64,000 bases of DNA, taken from positions 505,813 through 569,812 of the forward strand of contig NZ_KQ948927.1 in NCBI RefSeq assembly GCF_001514235.1, in the 5' to 3' direction. This document shows positions 41,518 through 52,835 of the stretch, in pieces. The translations under genes were made by a program, and so were the position numbers. The notes below the pieces were generated by a model that saw nothing but the letters and a program-made list of their open reading frames with translations, was not told where the DNA came from and made no database searches. This stretch comes from Streptomyces caeruleatus. Its GTDB lineage: Bacteria > Actinomycetota > Actinomycetes > Streptomycetales > Streptomycetaceae. Every line of letters starts with the position of its first letter. The first letter of the stretch is position 1.

Positions 41518-42280
41518 GGCGTCCGGCCTCCACGATCCGCCGCAGGAAGCGCCGCGTACGTTCCTGCTGCGGGTCCCCGAAGATCTGCTCCGCCGTACCG
41601 CGCTCCAGCACCACCCCTCCGTCCAGAAAACAAACCTGGTCGGCGACCTCCCGCGCGAACCCCATCTCGTGCGTGGCCAGCACCATCGTCATCCCGTCTG
41701 CCTTCAAGTCACGGACAACGGCGAGGACTTCGCCCACGAGCTCCGGGTCGAGAGCCGCGGTGACCTCGTCGAGCAGCAACAACCGGGGCCGTACGGCCAG
41801 GGCGCGCACGATCGCCACCCGCTGCTGCTGGCCGCCGCTCAGCCGGTCCGGGTACTCGCCGGCCTTGTCCGCCAGCCCGAGCCGCTCCAGCAGCTCACGC
41901 GCGCGTGTCTCGGCCTCGGCCCGGGACACGCCCTGCACCCGGCGCGGGGCGAGGGTGATGTTCTCCAGCACCGTCATGTGCGGGAAGAGGTTGTACGCCT
42001 GGAACACCACGCCGATACGGCGCCGTACGGCGTCCTGGTCGACGCGCGGATCGGTGATCTCCTCGCCGTCGAGCCAGATCGCGCCGTCGTCGATGTCCTC
42101 CAGCAGGTTCGCGCACCGCAACAGCGTCGACTTGCCGGAGCCCGAGGCGCCGATCAGCGCGGTCACCGTGTGCGGGGCGACCTCCAGGTCGACGTCCCGC
42201 AGCACGACCGAGTCGCCGAAGGTCTTCCGGACGGACTCCATCCGCAGCACAGGTGCGGTGTTCACGGCCGCGTCGCTCAC
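41513..42280 (-). CDS. Polar amino-acid ABC transporter ATPase
   Basis: A 255-residue ATPase: Walker [21 protein letters not shown] (about 40-47), Q-loop VVFQAYNLFPHMTVLENI, signature LSGGQQQRVAIVRALAVRPR, Walker B LLLLDEVTAALDPELVGEVL, and switch His VLATHEMGFAREVADQVCFL. This is the GlnQ/HisP type; the second Walker B acidic residue is present (DEVTAALD, with V for the usual P). The start ATGA overlaps the permease stop by four bases, so translation is coupled. It powers the uptake system encoded by the two upstream genes. Confidence 0.95.
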   Translation of the reverse strand: MSDAAVNTAPVLRMESVRKTFGDSVVLRDVDLEVAPHTVTALIGASGSGKSTLLRCANLLEDIDDGAIWLDGEEITDPRVDQDAVRRRIGVVFQAYNLFPHMTVLENITLAPRRVQGVSRAEAETRARELLERLGLADKAGEYPDRLSGGQQQRVAIVRALAVRPRLLLLDEVTAALDPELVGEVLAVVRDLKADGMTMVLATHEMGFAREVADQVCFLDGGVVLERGTAEQIFGDPQQERTRRFLRRIVEAGRL

Positions 42281-43194
42281 AGGGCTCCTCCTTGGGCCCG
42301 CCTACGGTCCATCCGGGCCGTCACCCAGTCCGTGAAGCGGGTCATGGGAATGGTCAGCGCCACGAAGACCAGGCCCGCGACGATGTACGGCGTGTAGTTG
42401 AGGCTGCGGCCCACGATGATGTCCGCGGCCCGTACGGCGTCCACCGCACCGCCGATGGACACCAGACCGGTGTCCTTCTGCAACGACACCAGGTCGTTCA
42501 GCAGGGGCGGCACCTGACGGCGAACGGCCTGGGGCAGGACGACGTGCCGCAGCGCCTGCCGGTTCGTCAGACCGAGCGAGCGTGCCGCGGCACGCTGGGA
42601 CGGGTGGACGGACTCGATGCCCGCCCGGAACACCTCGGCGACGTACGCCGAATACGTCAGCGTCAGTGCCGTACCACCCAGCAGCACCGGGTCGACGGTC
42701 ACGCCCTGCAGCCGCAGCGCGGGAACGCCGAGCACTACGATCATGAGGTTAATGATGAGCGGAAGGCCCCGGAAGAAGTCCGTGTACGCGGCGGCCAGCG
42801 CCCGCAGCGGGAAGAACACCGGGCCGCGCAGCGTACGGGCGACGGCGATGAGCATCCCGAGGACCAGCACCGCCGCGCCGCAGATCAGCAGCAGCCGGAC
42901 GTTGAGCCAGAGCCCTTCGAGGACCTTGGGGAACGCCTCGCGCGCGTACTGCCCGTTGAAGAACGTCTCCTTGGTGCGCGGCCAGCCCGGCGCGTTGACC
43001 ACGACCAGGTAGAGGACGACGACCGTGACCAGGGTGGAGAGGGCCGCTATCGCCGTGGCACGCCGCGCGCGGGCACGCTTGTGGCGCTCGCGGTCGAGGC
43101 GTCGCTGCGAGGGGACGTAGCCGTCGCTCTCGCTGGACATGCCGCCGTTGTCGTCCGCGCCCTCCTGACCGGACTCCTCCTTGGTAACCGTCAC
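42277..43194 (-). CDS. Polar amino-acid ABC transporter permease
   Basis: A 305-residue permease of the HisMQ/GlnP type. Hydrophobic segments are LSTLVTVVVLYLVVVNAPGW, LWLNVRLLLICGAAVLVLGM, and others. YTDFFRGLPLIINLMIVVLG carries the conserved FRGTP-like entry, and IESVHPSQRAAARSLGLTNR is the EAA loop that docks the ATPase. GTG 43194 overlaps the stop of the binding-protein gene by four bases; ATG 43140 would remove an 18-residue acidic extension. There is only one permease gene, so it should form a homodimer. The transported amino acid is not known. Confidence 0.93.
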   Translation of the reverse strand: MTVTKEESGQEGADDNGGMSSESDGYVPSQRRLDRERHKRARARRATAIAALSTLVTVVVLYLVVVNAPGWPRTKETFFNGQYAREAFPKVLEGLWLNVRLLLICGAAVLVLGMLIAVARTLRGPVFFPLRALAAAYTDFFRGLPLIINLMIVVLGVPALRLQGVTVDPVLLGGTALTLTYSAYVAEVFRAGIESVHPSQRAAARSLGLTNRQALRHVVLPQAVRRQVPPLLNDLVSLQKDTGLVSIGGAVDAVRAADIIVGRSLNYTPYIVAGLVFVALTIPMTRFTDWVTARMDRRRAQGGAL

Positions 43195-44075
43195 TTGAGC
43201 ACCGGCGCGTCGACGGCGTCCGACAGCCACTGCTGCTCCAGGTCGGCCAGGGTGCCGTCCTCGCGCAGGGTGTCCACGGCGTCCGTCACGCACGCGGTGA
43301 GGACGCTGCCCTTGTCGAGCACGAGGCCGAACTGCTCCGTGGCGCCGCCCTGGTTCTCGAACTGGCCGACGATCGTCGCGTCCGTCACCTCGGCGGCGGT
43401 GATGTAGAAGGCGGTCGGCAGGTCGACCACGATGGCGTCGACCTGGCCGTTCTTCAGCGCGGACTTGGCCTGGTCGTTCTTGGCGTACGCGGCAGCCTCC
43501 TGCGTCGGCTTCACCACGTCGTCGATGTAGTTGAGGCTGGTGGTGCCGACCTGCGCGCCGAGTTTGAGGCCCTTCAGGTCCGCCACGCTCGTCGCCTTGG
43601 CGGCCTTGCTGCCCTTCAACGCGACGACGGCCTGGCGGACGTCGTAGTAGCCGGAGGAGAAGTCCACGGCCTTCTTGCGCTCGTCGCTGATCGACACCTG
43701 GTTGATGTCGAAGTCGAAAGTCTTCTCGCCGGGCGCGAAAGCCTTGTTGAACGGCACGCTCTGCCAGACGACGGCACTCTTGTCGTAGCCGAGCTGCTTC
43801 GCCACGGCGTATGCGACGGCCGACTCGAAACCCTTGCCGTTGGCCGGTTCGTCGTCCTTGAACCAGGGCTCGTAGGCCGGCTCGTCGGTGGCGATCGTCA
43901 GCTTGCCGGAGGTCTTGGTGGCCAAATCGCCCTTGGCGCAGGTGTTTCCGGCCGACCCCGACGGTGTGTCGGCGGCCTTCTCGTCCGGCTGTGGAGCACA
44001 GCCGACAGCGGTGGCGAGCAGGGCGGTCGTGGCGACGGCGACGGCGTGGCGCAGCGCGCGAGCGGCAAGAGGCAT
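43191..44075 (-). CDS. Amino-acid-binding lipoprotein of the ABC transporter
   Basis: A 294-residue type II solute-binding protein. The signal peptide ends in a lipobox TAVGC at about residue 27-31, then CAPQPDEKAADTPSG. The mature domain has KLTIATDEPAYEPWFKDDEP, FESAVAYAVAKQLGYDKSAV, KTFDFDINQVSISDERKKAV and DLKGLKLGAQVGTTSLNYID, the PF00497 pattern. ATG 44075 is chosen because it puts the hydrophobic signal at the N terminus and CAATCT lies 6 bases upstream as a -10. ATG 44135 would add 20 residues without a better signal. It is the first gene of the three-gene operon. Confidence 0.9.
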   Translation of the reverse strand: MPLAARALRHAVAVATTALLATAVGCAPQPDEKAADTPSGSAGNTCAKGDLATKTSGKLTIATDEPAYEPWFKDDEPANGKGFESAVAYAVAKQLGYDKSAVVWQSVPFNKAFAPGEKTFDFDINQVSISDERKKAVDFSSGYYDVRQAVVALKGSKAAKATSVADLKGLKLGAQVGTTSLNYIDDVVKPTQEAAAYAKNDQAKSALKNGQVDAIVVDLPTAFYITAAEVTDATIVGQFENQGGATEQFGLVLDKGSVLTACVTDAVDTLREDGTLADLEQQWLSDAVDAPVLK

Positions 44076-44286
44076 GGCGGGAGATTGGCAGGACAGCGTC
44101 GTGTTTGTCGAGGTCACGACGGTTGGTTTCCGCATAGTGGGAACCAGTGTTGCGTTCTTGTGAACACGTCCCTTTCGGCAGCCGCCGGGGCCGCCGGCCG
44201 AGGGCGGGGATTGAAGGCCGGCGGCCCGTACCGCTCAGGAGCCGTCATCCTGTGCGGGGCTGCTTCCAGTTGACTGCGCAACTACG

Positions 44287-44366
44287 CACGCCGGGAGCGC
44301 GCGCATGACACCGGCGTGTGTGAAGGATTCACACGGGGTGCGTGCGCGGGGCGCGCTCCCGGCGTG
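44287..44366 (-). terminator. Nested palindrome downstream of the MBL gene
   Basis: A perfect 16-base outer stem (44287-44302 with 44351-44366) encloses a second perfect stem GTGTGAA-GGA-TTCACAC (44318-44334). It lies 3 bases after the stop of the leftward MBL hydrolase gene and about 210 bases from the binding-protein start. Confidence 0.7.
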
Positions 44367-44369
44367 AGG

Positions 44370-45026
44370 TCACCAGCCCCGCGCGTGCCACTCCGGCAGA
44401 TGCGGCCGCTCCGCGCCCAGCGAAGTGTCGTTGCCGTGCCCCGGGTAGACCCATGTCTCGTCCGGCAGGGCGTCGAAGATCTTCGTCTCCACGTCGTGGA
44501 TCAGACGGGCGAACGCCTTCGGGTCCTTGCGGGTGTTGCCCACACCACCAGGGAACAGACAGTCCCCGGTGAATACATGGGGATGGCCGTGCGGGTCGTC
44601 GTAGACGAGCGCGATGGAGCCGGGCGTGTGCCCGACCAGGTGGCGCGCGGTGAGCTCCACGTGCCCCACCCGGATGGTGTCGCCGTCGTCGACCAGGACG
44701 TCGGTCGGCACCGGGATGCCGTCGGCGTCGTCCCGACCGGCGTACGTGCGCGCGCCGGTGGCCTCGACTACAGCGGCGAGCGCCTGCCAGTGGTCGCCGT
44801 GCTGGTGCGTGGTGACGACGGACGCGATGCCGTCGTCACCGATCATGCCGATCAGCGTGGTCGCGTCGTTGGCGGCGTCGATCAGCAGTTGCTCGTCCGT
44901 GGCCCGGCAGCGCAGCAGATAGGCGTTGTTGTTCATCGGGCCGACCGCGATCTTGGTGATCATCAGGTCCTTGAGCTCGTGCACGTCGGCGGGGCCACCG
45001 ACCGTCACCTGTCCGCTGTACGTCAT
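44370..45026 (-). CDS. MBL-fold metallohydrolase (glyoxalase II-like)
   Basis: A 218-residue metallo-beta-lactamase-fold protein. NNNAYLLRCRATDEQLLIDA gives the first metal-strand pair. VVTTHQHGDHWQALAAVVEA is the HxHxDH motif, HLVGHTPGSIALVYDDPHGH gives the third His, HVFTGDCLFPGGVGNTRKDP the bridging Asp, and VYPGHGNDTSLGAERPHLPE the last His. The layout matches glyoxalase II/persulfide dioxygenase-like hydrolases acting on thioesters; in Streptomyces a mycothiol-linked substrate is plausible. ATG 45026 is supported by TAGGCT 6 bases upstream, predicting a leaderless mRNA. Confidence 0.92.
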   Translation of the reverse strand: MTYSGQVTVGGPADVHELKDLMITKIAVGPMNNNAYLLRCRATDEQLLIDAANDATTLIGMIGDDGIASVVTTHQHGDHWQALAAVVEATGARTYAGRDDADGIPVPTDVLVDDGDTIRVGHVELTARHLVGHTPGSIALVYDDPHGHPHVFTGDCLFPGGVGNTRKDPKAFARLIHDVETKIFDALPDETWVYPGHGNDTSLGAERPHLPEWHARGW

Positions 45027-45032
45027 GGCGGC

Positions 45033-45038
45033 AGCCTA
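45033..45038 (-). promoter_or_regulatory. Putative -10 of leaderless MBL gene
   Basis: Minus-strand TAGGCT, 6 bases before ATG 45026; no Shine-Dalgarno. Confidence 0.5.
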
Positions 45039-45109
45039 TAGCGGCAGGGCGGCCCAGGGGCTGTCCAGTCGCTGCAACGGCAGAACGCCCCCGGGAGACC
45101 GCCGGGCGA

Positions 45110-45796
45110 CTACAGCGGGGGCAGCGACGGCAGGGTGCCGCCCTCCACGGTCAGCCCCGCCCCGTCACGGCGCCCGGCGAGCCAGCCGAGCAGGTCCGGC
45201 CCTGAGCCCTGGACGGTGACCACGGGGGCGGCCGCCCCCCGGCCCGTGCTCCACGCGTGCGTGCCGTCCGTCAGACGGGTCGGCGGGACATCGGGGTGCC
45301 CGGAGAACCGCTCGGCGAGGAAGTCGATCTCCCGCTCCACGAACTCGGTCGGCAGATCCTCCAGCTCGTACCCGAGCCCGAGATCCACATGGTGCAGCTC
45401 CACCTCGACCCACCGCCGGAACGGTACCCGGGCCGCCGCGTCGGTGACCCCGTTGCGCAGCTCCACGGTGCGCGACCAGTCCGCGGGCGTCGCTCCCGTC
45501 TCCTGGAAACGGGCCGCGCTCTGGCGTACGTCGGTGAGCTGGACGTCGAGGGGACGTGGGGCGTCCCGGTCGATGTCGGCGTCCCTCGCGGTGGCCGAGA
45601 CGTACATGGGGCGCCCGTCGAGGACGTTCACGAGGGCGTCCGCGTTACGGGCGAGGTGGGCGAGGACATGGCCGCGGCTCCAGCCGGGAAGCCGTGACGG
45701 CTCGGCCACCGACGCGTTGTCCATCTTGGCCGCTGCGGTGAGCAGCCGTTCCGTAGCTTCACGTACAGACACCAGGTCACGACCGTGATCAATCAT
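45110..45796 (-). CDS. Mycothiol-dependent maleylpyruvate isomerase-family protein
   Basis: A 228-residue protein. The N-terminal MDMPI/DinB-like four-helix domain has VREATERLLTAAAKMDNASV and PSRLPGWSRGHVLAHLARNA, with the metal-ligand His in HVLAHL and later VEVELHHVDLGLGYELEDLP. The C-terminal small domain (from about 165) has SGPDLLGWLAGRRDGAGLTV. Such proteins use mycothiol as cofactor for isomerisation or S-transfer. Start ATG 45796 is fixed by TAATGT 7 bases upstream; the longer upstream frame has no coding character. It is divergent from uvrA and just upstream of the MBL hydrolase, making a possible thiol-detoxification pair. Confidence 0.87.
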   Translation of the reverse strand: MIDHGRDLVSVREATERLLTAAAKMDNASVAEPSRLPGWSRGHVLAHLARNADALVNVLDGRPMYVSATARDADIDRDAPRPLDVQLTDVRQSAARFQETGATPADWSRTVELRNGVTDAAARVPFRRWVEVELHHVDLGLGYELEDLPTEFVEREIDFLAERFSGHPDVPPTRLTDGTHAWSTGRGAAAPVVTVQGSGPDLLGWLAGRRDGAGLTVEGGTLPSLPPL

Positions 45797-45803
45797 GGTG
45801 CTG

Positions 45804-45809
45804 ACATTA
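45804..45809 (-). promoter_or_regulatory. Putative -10 of leaderless MDMPI gene
   Basis: Minus-strand TAATGT, 7 bases before ATG 45796; no Shine-Dalgarno. Confidence 0.55.
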
Positions 45810-45940
45810 GCCCCGCCACACCTTTGGGTGAAGGTGGTGAACGAGTGCCGTAAATCGAATGCGCGTGCTATAGGGTCGGTCGTGGCGTCGGGCATGCTGG
45901 AGGCCCGCGGATTGTTATGCATCCCGGAATCCGACCGGCG

Positions 45941-45963
45941 TTGTCAGTGGCTCCCCCTAGTCT
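45941..45963 (+). promoter_or_regulatory. PafBC-type DNA-damage promoter of uvrA
   Basis: TTGTCAGTG (45941-45949), 8 bases, TAGTCT (45958-45963). Exact motif. Unlike uvrB and uvrC, the predicted mRNA start (about 45970) leaves a leader of roughly 75 bases. Confidence 0.88.
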
Positions 45964-46045
45964 GAAAAAGCACGGGGGCCTCGAAGCCGAGAACACACGG
46001 GGGTCTCGCCCCCTGTCACTTCTCTCAAGAAAGGTGCGGACCGGC

Positions 46046-49102
<3,057 letters not shown>

Positions 49103-49157
49103 GGCCCAGCGGCCACGAGTCACGGGCCGAAAAACCCGAATAATTCCAGAAAAGTAA

Positions 49158-49188
49158 GGCGCCCCGTGGGAACTCCCCGCGGGGCGCC
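49158..49188 (+). terminator. Terminator after uvrA
   Basis: 13-base arms GGCGCCCCGTGGG/CCCGCGGGGCGCC with one wobble and a short AACTC loop, in an A-rich context 55 bases after the stop. Confidence 0.82.
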
Positions 49189-49275
49189 GTGCGTTGGATC
49201 ATCAGCGGCCCGATTGATCTGGCTGTGACGAACCTTGACTGCTCAAAAATGGAATGGAAGAGAACGGAACGCCTC

Positions 49276-50187
49276 CTAGAAGTCCCCCAGTTCGGAGGCG
49301 AAGGGCGGTTCGGCGCCCGCCCGGGAACAGGTGATCGCGGCAGCCCGCGCCGCGAACCGCAGCAGCCGTGTCCAGCCGTCGGGGCCCAGTTCCGCGAGCG
49401 CCTCGGCGGACAGGCAGTCCTGGGCGGCCAGGCCGTGCAACAGGGCCGCGTTCACGGTGTCGCCCGCACCGATCGTGTTCACGACGTCCACCTCCTCACC
49501 CGGCACGGAGTGCACGGCGCCGTCCCGCGTGAAGGCCGTCAGCCCGTCACCGCCGTTGGTGATCACAACGGCCGCAGGTCCCGCGGCCAGCCACTCACGC
49601 GGCGTGCCACCCAGCCACAGCGCGTCCTCCTCGGAGAGCTTGAGCAGTGACACCGACGGAAGCCAGCTCTTGAACCGGGCCCGGTAGCCATCCGGGTCGG
49701 GAATGAGTCCAGCCCGGATGTTCGGGTCGAGCGCGGTGAACACCCCTTGCGCGGCCGCGCTCCGCATCAGCTCCTCATAGGCGCTCGCCCCCGGTTCCAG
49801 GACGAGCGAGCAAGTACCGAAGGAGACCGCGCGGGCTGCCGCGGGCAGTGCCGAAGGTGCCGTGAAGAGCCGGTCGGCGGTGCCCTCGACGTAGAAGGAG
49901 TAGGCGGCCGAGCCCTGCGCGTCGATGGTGGCGACCGCGAGGGTCGTCGGTTCCATGCCGCGCTGCACGGCCGACACGTCCACCCCGGCCTCCCGTAGCC
50001 CGTCGAGCAGGGCCTCACCGAAGGCGTCATAGGAGGTGCGTGAGCAGAACGCGGTGGGCGAGCCGAGGCGGCCGAGGGCCACGGCGGTGTTGTAGGGGCC
50101 GCCGCCGAGCGCCGGCTTCAGACCCGCGAGGGCGCCCGTGCCCTGCGGTACCAGGTCGATCAGGGCCTCACCGGCGACGACGATCAC
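49276..50187 (-). CDS. PfkB-family sugar kinase (fructokinase-like)
   Basis: A 303-residue ribokinase-family enzyme: VIVVAGEALIDLVPQGTGAL at the start, LGGGPYNTAVALGRLGSPTA (substrate Gly motif), FTALDPNIRAGLIPDPDGYR and the signature VDVVNTIGAGDTVNAALLHG with catalytic Asp in GAGD. PxNxR and the GGxPxN motif favour fructokinase (fructose to fructose 6-phosphate), though other ketoses are possible. GTG 50187 overlaps the TGA of the LacI gene by four bases. The pair behaves as an autoregulated sugar-utilisation operon without its transporter. Confidence 0.9.
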   Translation of the reverse strand: MIVVAGEALIDLVPQGTGALAGLKPALGGGPYNTAVALGRLGSPTAFCSRTSYDAFGEALLDGLREAGVDVSAVQRGMEPTTLAVATIDAQGSAAYSFYVEGTADRLFTAPSALPAAARAVSFGTCSLVLEPGASAYEELMRSAAAQGVFTALDPNIRAGLIPDPDGYRARFKSWLPSVSLLKLSEEDALWLGGTPREWLAAGPAAVVITNGGDGLTAFTRDGAVHSVPGEEVDVVNTIGAGDTVNAALLHGLAAQDCLSAEALAELGPDGWTRLLRFAARAAAITCSRAGAEPPFASELGDF

Positions 50188-51233
50188 GAGACGGTTCCTT
50201 TCACGGACGGCAGGGGCTGTGCGGGGCACCCGCATGAGGTGCGATGTACGAAGGCGCAAGGGAGACGCAAGGTCCGCGCGGGCAAGTCCGGCTCGGCGAG
50301 GCGGTCCAGAAGCACACGGACCGCTTGGGCGCCGATCTCCCTGCTGGGCTGGGCTATCGCGGTGAGCCTGGGCGAGAAAAGGTCGGCCCAGGCGAAGTCG
50401 TCGAAACAGCACAACGCGATGTCGCCGGGCACGGACATGCCGTGACCACGCAGGGCGCGCAGGGCACCGATGGTCATCGCGTTGTTGGCGGTGACCAGCG
50501 CGGTGGGAGGCGAGGCGAGCGACAGCAGCGCGGCGGTGGCCTGCTCGGCGCCGGCCGACTCGGAGTCGCCGTGCACGACGAGGTGCTCGTCGTACCCGAG
50601 CCCGGCCGTAGCCAGGCCCTCCCGGTATCCGGTGAGTCGCTCACTGGTGGTGCTGAGTCCCGGCAGACCGGCGATCAGGCCGATCCGACGGTGGCCGAGG
50701 CCGGCGAGATGGGTGACCAACTGGGCCATGGGCTCGGCGCTGTCGGCGCAGACCTGGTCGAACCGTGTCGGGCCGTCGTCCGGCATGTCGACCAAGCGGT
50801 CGAGGAGGACCGTCGGCACCTTGTGACGCCCGAGGTAGGCGAGGAGCTCGCGCGGGTCGGCGGAGGGTGCGACGATCATGCCGTCCACCCGACGCTCGTG
50901 CAGGAGCTGGACGACCTTGCGTTCATGCTCCGGATCGTCGTGCGGGTCGGCGATGAGCAGGCTGTAACCGTGTTCCAGGGCGCCGGCCTCGACGCCCTGG
51001 AGTATCTCCGTGAAGTACGGGTTGCTGATCGCCGAGACCGCCAGCCCGATGGACCGGGTGCGGGAGGTCACCAGGGAGCGGGCGAGGGTGTTGGGTGTGT
51101 AGCCCAGCTCGTCCATGGCGTCCAGCACCGCCTGGCGGGTGTGGGGCAGCACCGGCCGGGTGCTGTTCAGCACATGCGAGACGGTCGCCACGGACACGCC
51201 GGCGCTCCGCGCGACGTCCGCCATGGTGGCCAT
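50184..51233 (-). CDS. LacI-family transcriptional regulator
   Basis: A 349-residue repressor. The N-terminal HTH plus hinge helix is ATMADVARSAGVSVATVSHV then LNSTRPVLPHTRQAVLDAMD. The sugar-binding domain follows with SIGLAVSAISNPYFTEILQG, HRRIGLIAGLPGLSTTSERL and TALVTANNAMTIGALRALRG. ATG 51233 has GGGAGGGG about 6 bases upstream. It is translated together with the sugar kinase through a four-base overlap. A near-ideal LacI-type operator lies 80 bases upstream, pointing to autoregulation with a sugar or sugar phosphate as inducer. Confidence 0.95.
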   Translation of the reverse strand: MATMADVARSAGVSVATVSHVLNSTRPVLPHTRQAVLDAMDELGYTPNTLARSLVTSRTRSIGLAVSAISNPYFTEILQGVEAGALEHGYSLLIADPHDDPEHERKVVQLLHERRVDGMIVAPSADPRELLAYLGRHKVPTVLLDRLVDMPDDGPTRFDQVCADSAEPMAQLVTHLAGLGHRRIGLIAGLPGLSTTSERLTGYREGLATAGLGYDEHLVVHGDSESAGAEQATAALLSLASPPTALVTANNAMTIGALRALRGHGMSVPGDIALCCFDDFAWADLFSPRLTAIAQPSREIGAQAVRVLLDRLAEPDLPARTLRLPCAFVHRTSCGCPAQPLPSVKGTVS

Positions 51234-51312
51234 CGAGATCCCCTCCCTGCCGCGCCGCCCCTCCCTGGGCAGCTGCGGTCTTCTGGCGGGGAAGGTATCC
51301 CATTCGGCGCCA

Positions 51313-51342
51313 CACGTAAACGCTTGCGCAATCGTTTACGTG
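51313..51342. promoter_or_regulatory. LacI-family operator, 30-bp nested dyad
   Basis: Perfect 10-base arms CACGTAAACG/CGTTTACGTG flank a second palindrome TTGCGCAA. The central CGCTTGCGCAATCG overlap of two half-site pairs matches the A-A-x-CG-x-TT-GCGCAA style of LacI-family sites. It lies upstream of the LacI gene. Confidence 0.8.
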
Positions 51343-51420
51343 CTGGGCTCGACCGGTGAGGGAGGGACGGCGGGGGGGCGTGCCCTCGGGCGCGCGGCAC
51401 CAAAGCGGTGGCTGGCCGCA

Positions 51421-51482
51421 TCGAGAAGTCGGAAGGCGGTGGTCAGCCGCGTCGAAAAGTCAGAAGGGGGTGGTCAGCCGCG
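51421..51482. repeat. Two-copy 31-bp direct repeat
   Basis: Units 51421-51451 and 51452-51482 differ at three positions and both end GGTGGTCAGCCGCG. A partial third copy starts at 51483. It lies between the LacI operator and the 3' end of the next leftward gene. Confidence 0.85.
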
Positions 51483-51532
51483 TCGAGGAAGCTGGAACCC
51501 TGGGCTGCCCCCGCGAGGCTGGAAGCGCCAAC

Positions 51533-52489
51533 TCACTCCCACTCCCACCCGATCCCCACGATCCCCGTCCGTACCCGAGGCTCGACCAGGTGGACGGAAC
51601 GGTGCAGCCCGCTGAGGGCGAGTCCCTGACGGCCGCTGCGGGGCGCGGCCGCAGAGTGCTGGGAGAAGCGGTGGCAGCGCACCGGCAGGGTGTTCTCGGT
51701 GAAGCGGACCTGGAGGGCGTACTGGCCGCCCGCGAGAGGGAAGCCGCGGGCGTACTCGCGGGACACGTCGGCCGTCCCGTCCTCGACGCCGTGCCGGAAG
51801 AGGTAGGTGTCGCCTGCCCGCAGCCGGGTGCCGAAGAGCAGCTCGGCCACGAGGACACCGGTCTCCTGGTGCCACCGGACCCGTCCCGTGCGGCAGTTCT
51901 CCAGAGCGTGCACCTTCATGCGCTCCGGCGCGCATCCTGGGTCGCCGTGGTGGACAGCGACATAGCGGTCGGCGCCGTCCTTGTGGGCGCGCACGATGTG
52001 GTGCGACTCGCGGCCCGCCAGTTCGCGGCGGGCCCCGATCCGTACCCGCTCATGGTGGGCGAGGGTGTGCAGGCCACCGTCCATAGGCCAGTTCAGTTCG
52101 GCCAGCAGCTGCTCCAGGACGCCTGAGGCCTCCACCAGGGAGCGGTAGGAACGGGCCGCCGGTCGCTGGAGGGCGGAGTGGTCGTCGGCCTCGGCGAGCA
52201 GCCGGATCAGGGACTCCTCCGGCAACTGGAGAATCTCCTCCAGTGCGCGCACCGCACGCAACGACTCGGGGCGCTGCGGCCGGCGGGCGCCCTGCTGCCA
52301 GTAGCTCAGGCTGGTGACGCCGACCTTCACACCACGACGGGACAGGTGGTGCTGCACGCGCTGCAGCGGCAGTCCCCGGGCGGCTATCGCGGCGCGCAGG
52401 GCGACATGGAAGGGGCCGCCTCGCAGGGCCGTGTCCAGTTCCGCGGTGGCGACGGCGGGGCTGTCCGCGTGCTGTGTGGCGTGCGGCAT
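51533..52489 (-). CDS. HTH-type (XRE-like) regulator with unassigned C-terminal domain
   Basis: A 318-residue protein. The N-terminal 35-110 region reads as an XRE-like HTH (VALRAAIAARGLPLQRVQHH, LSRRGVKVGVTSLSYWQQGA, RRPQRPESLRAVRALEEILQ). The middle and C-terminal parts (about 130-318) look like a beta-rich effector domain (DGADRYVAVHHGDPGCAPER, FGTRLRAGDTYLFRHGVEDG) with no name that I can give. Streptomyces carry several of these. ATG 52489 is 8 bases after GAAAGG. The gene is not in an operon; the divergent region upstream is 346 bases long. Confidence 0.75.
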   Translation of the reverse strand: MPHATQHADSPAVATAELDTALRGGPFHVALRAAIAARGLPLQRVQHHLSRRGVKVGVTSLSYWQQGARRPQRPESLRAVRALEEILQLPEESLIRLLAEADDHSALQRPAARSYRSLVEASGVLEQLLAELNWPMDGGLHTLAHHERVRIGARRELAGRESHHIVRAHKDGADRYVAVHHGDPGCAPERMKVHALENCRTGRVRWHQETGVLVAELLFGTRLRAGDTYLFRHGVEDGTADVSREYARGFPLAGGQYALQVRFTENTLPVRCHRFSQHSAAAPRSGRQGLALSGLHRSVHLVEPRVRTGIVGIGWEWE

Positions 52490-52835
52490 GCAGGGGCCTT
52501 TCTGTGGTTGTTCACAACGGCTGGTCAGACCGGGTCGGGCGGCTGGGCCGGGCCACTTCGTCGGCGCGGCGGGGGTCTGGTCTTCACATCCGTACGCCGC
52601 CACTCAGGGCCCTGAGTTCCCCCGCATTGAAGCGTGTTGACCAAGTCCCGACAACACCTGATGCCCAACAGCGCCATGCCCTGGCCGAGTCGCGACGGTT
52701 CTGCGTCAAGTCACTGTGCCCGTACCGCCGTTGTCAGAGTGAGAGCTGTTCCCGCAGACCGTCGAGCCGAGGCGCCGGTCCCCTCAGCACCTGGAAGGGG
52801 GCAGAAAAGAGACAGAGGAGTGGGGGATCGCGCCC
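52490..52835. other. Divergent intergenic region
   Basis: 346 noncoding bases between the HTH regulator and the Imm1-like gene. An inverted repeat GTGTTG/CAACAC (52634-52657) is the only clear structure and could be an autoregulatory site. TTGTCAGAG at 52731 resembles the damage-promoter -35 but has no -10 at the right distance. Confidence 0.5.

Noticed and set aside
52731..52753. Fifth damage promoter upstream of the Imm1-like gene
   Set aside because: TTGTCAGAG is present but the position 8 bases later reads GTTCCC, not TANNNT.
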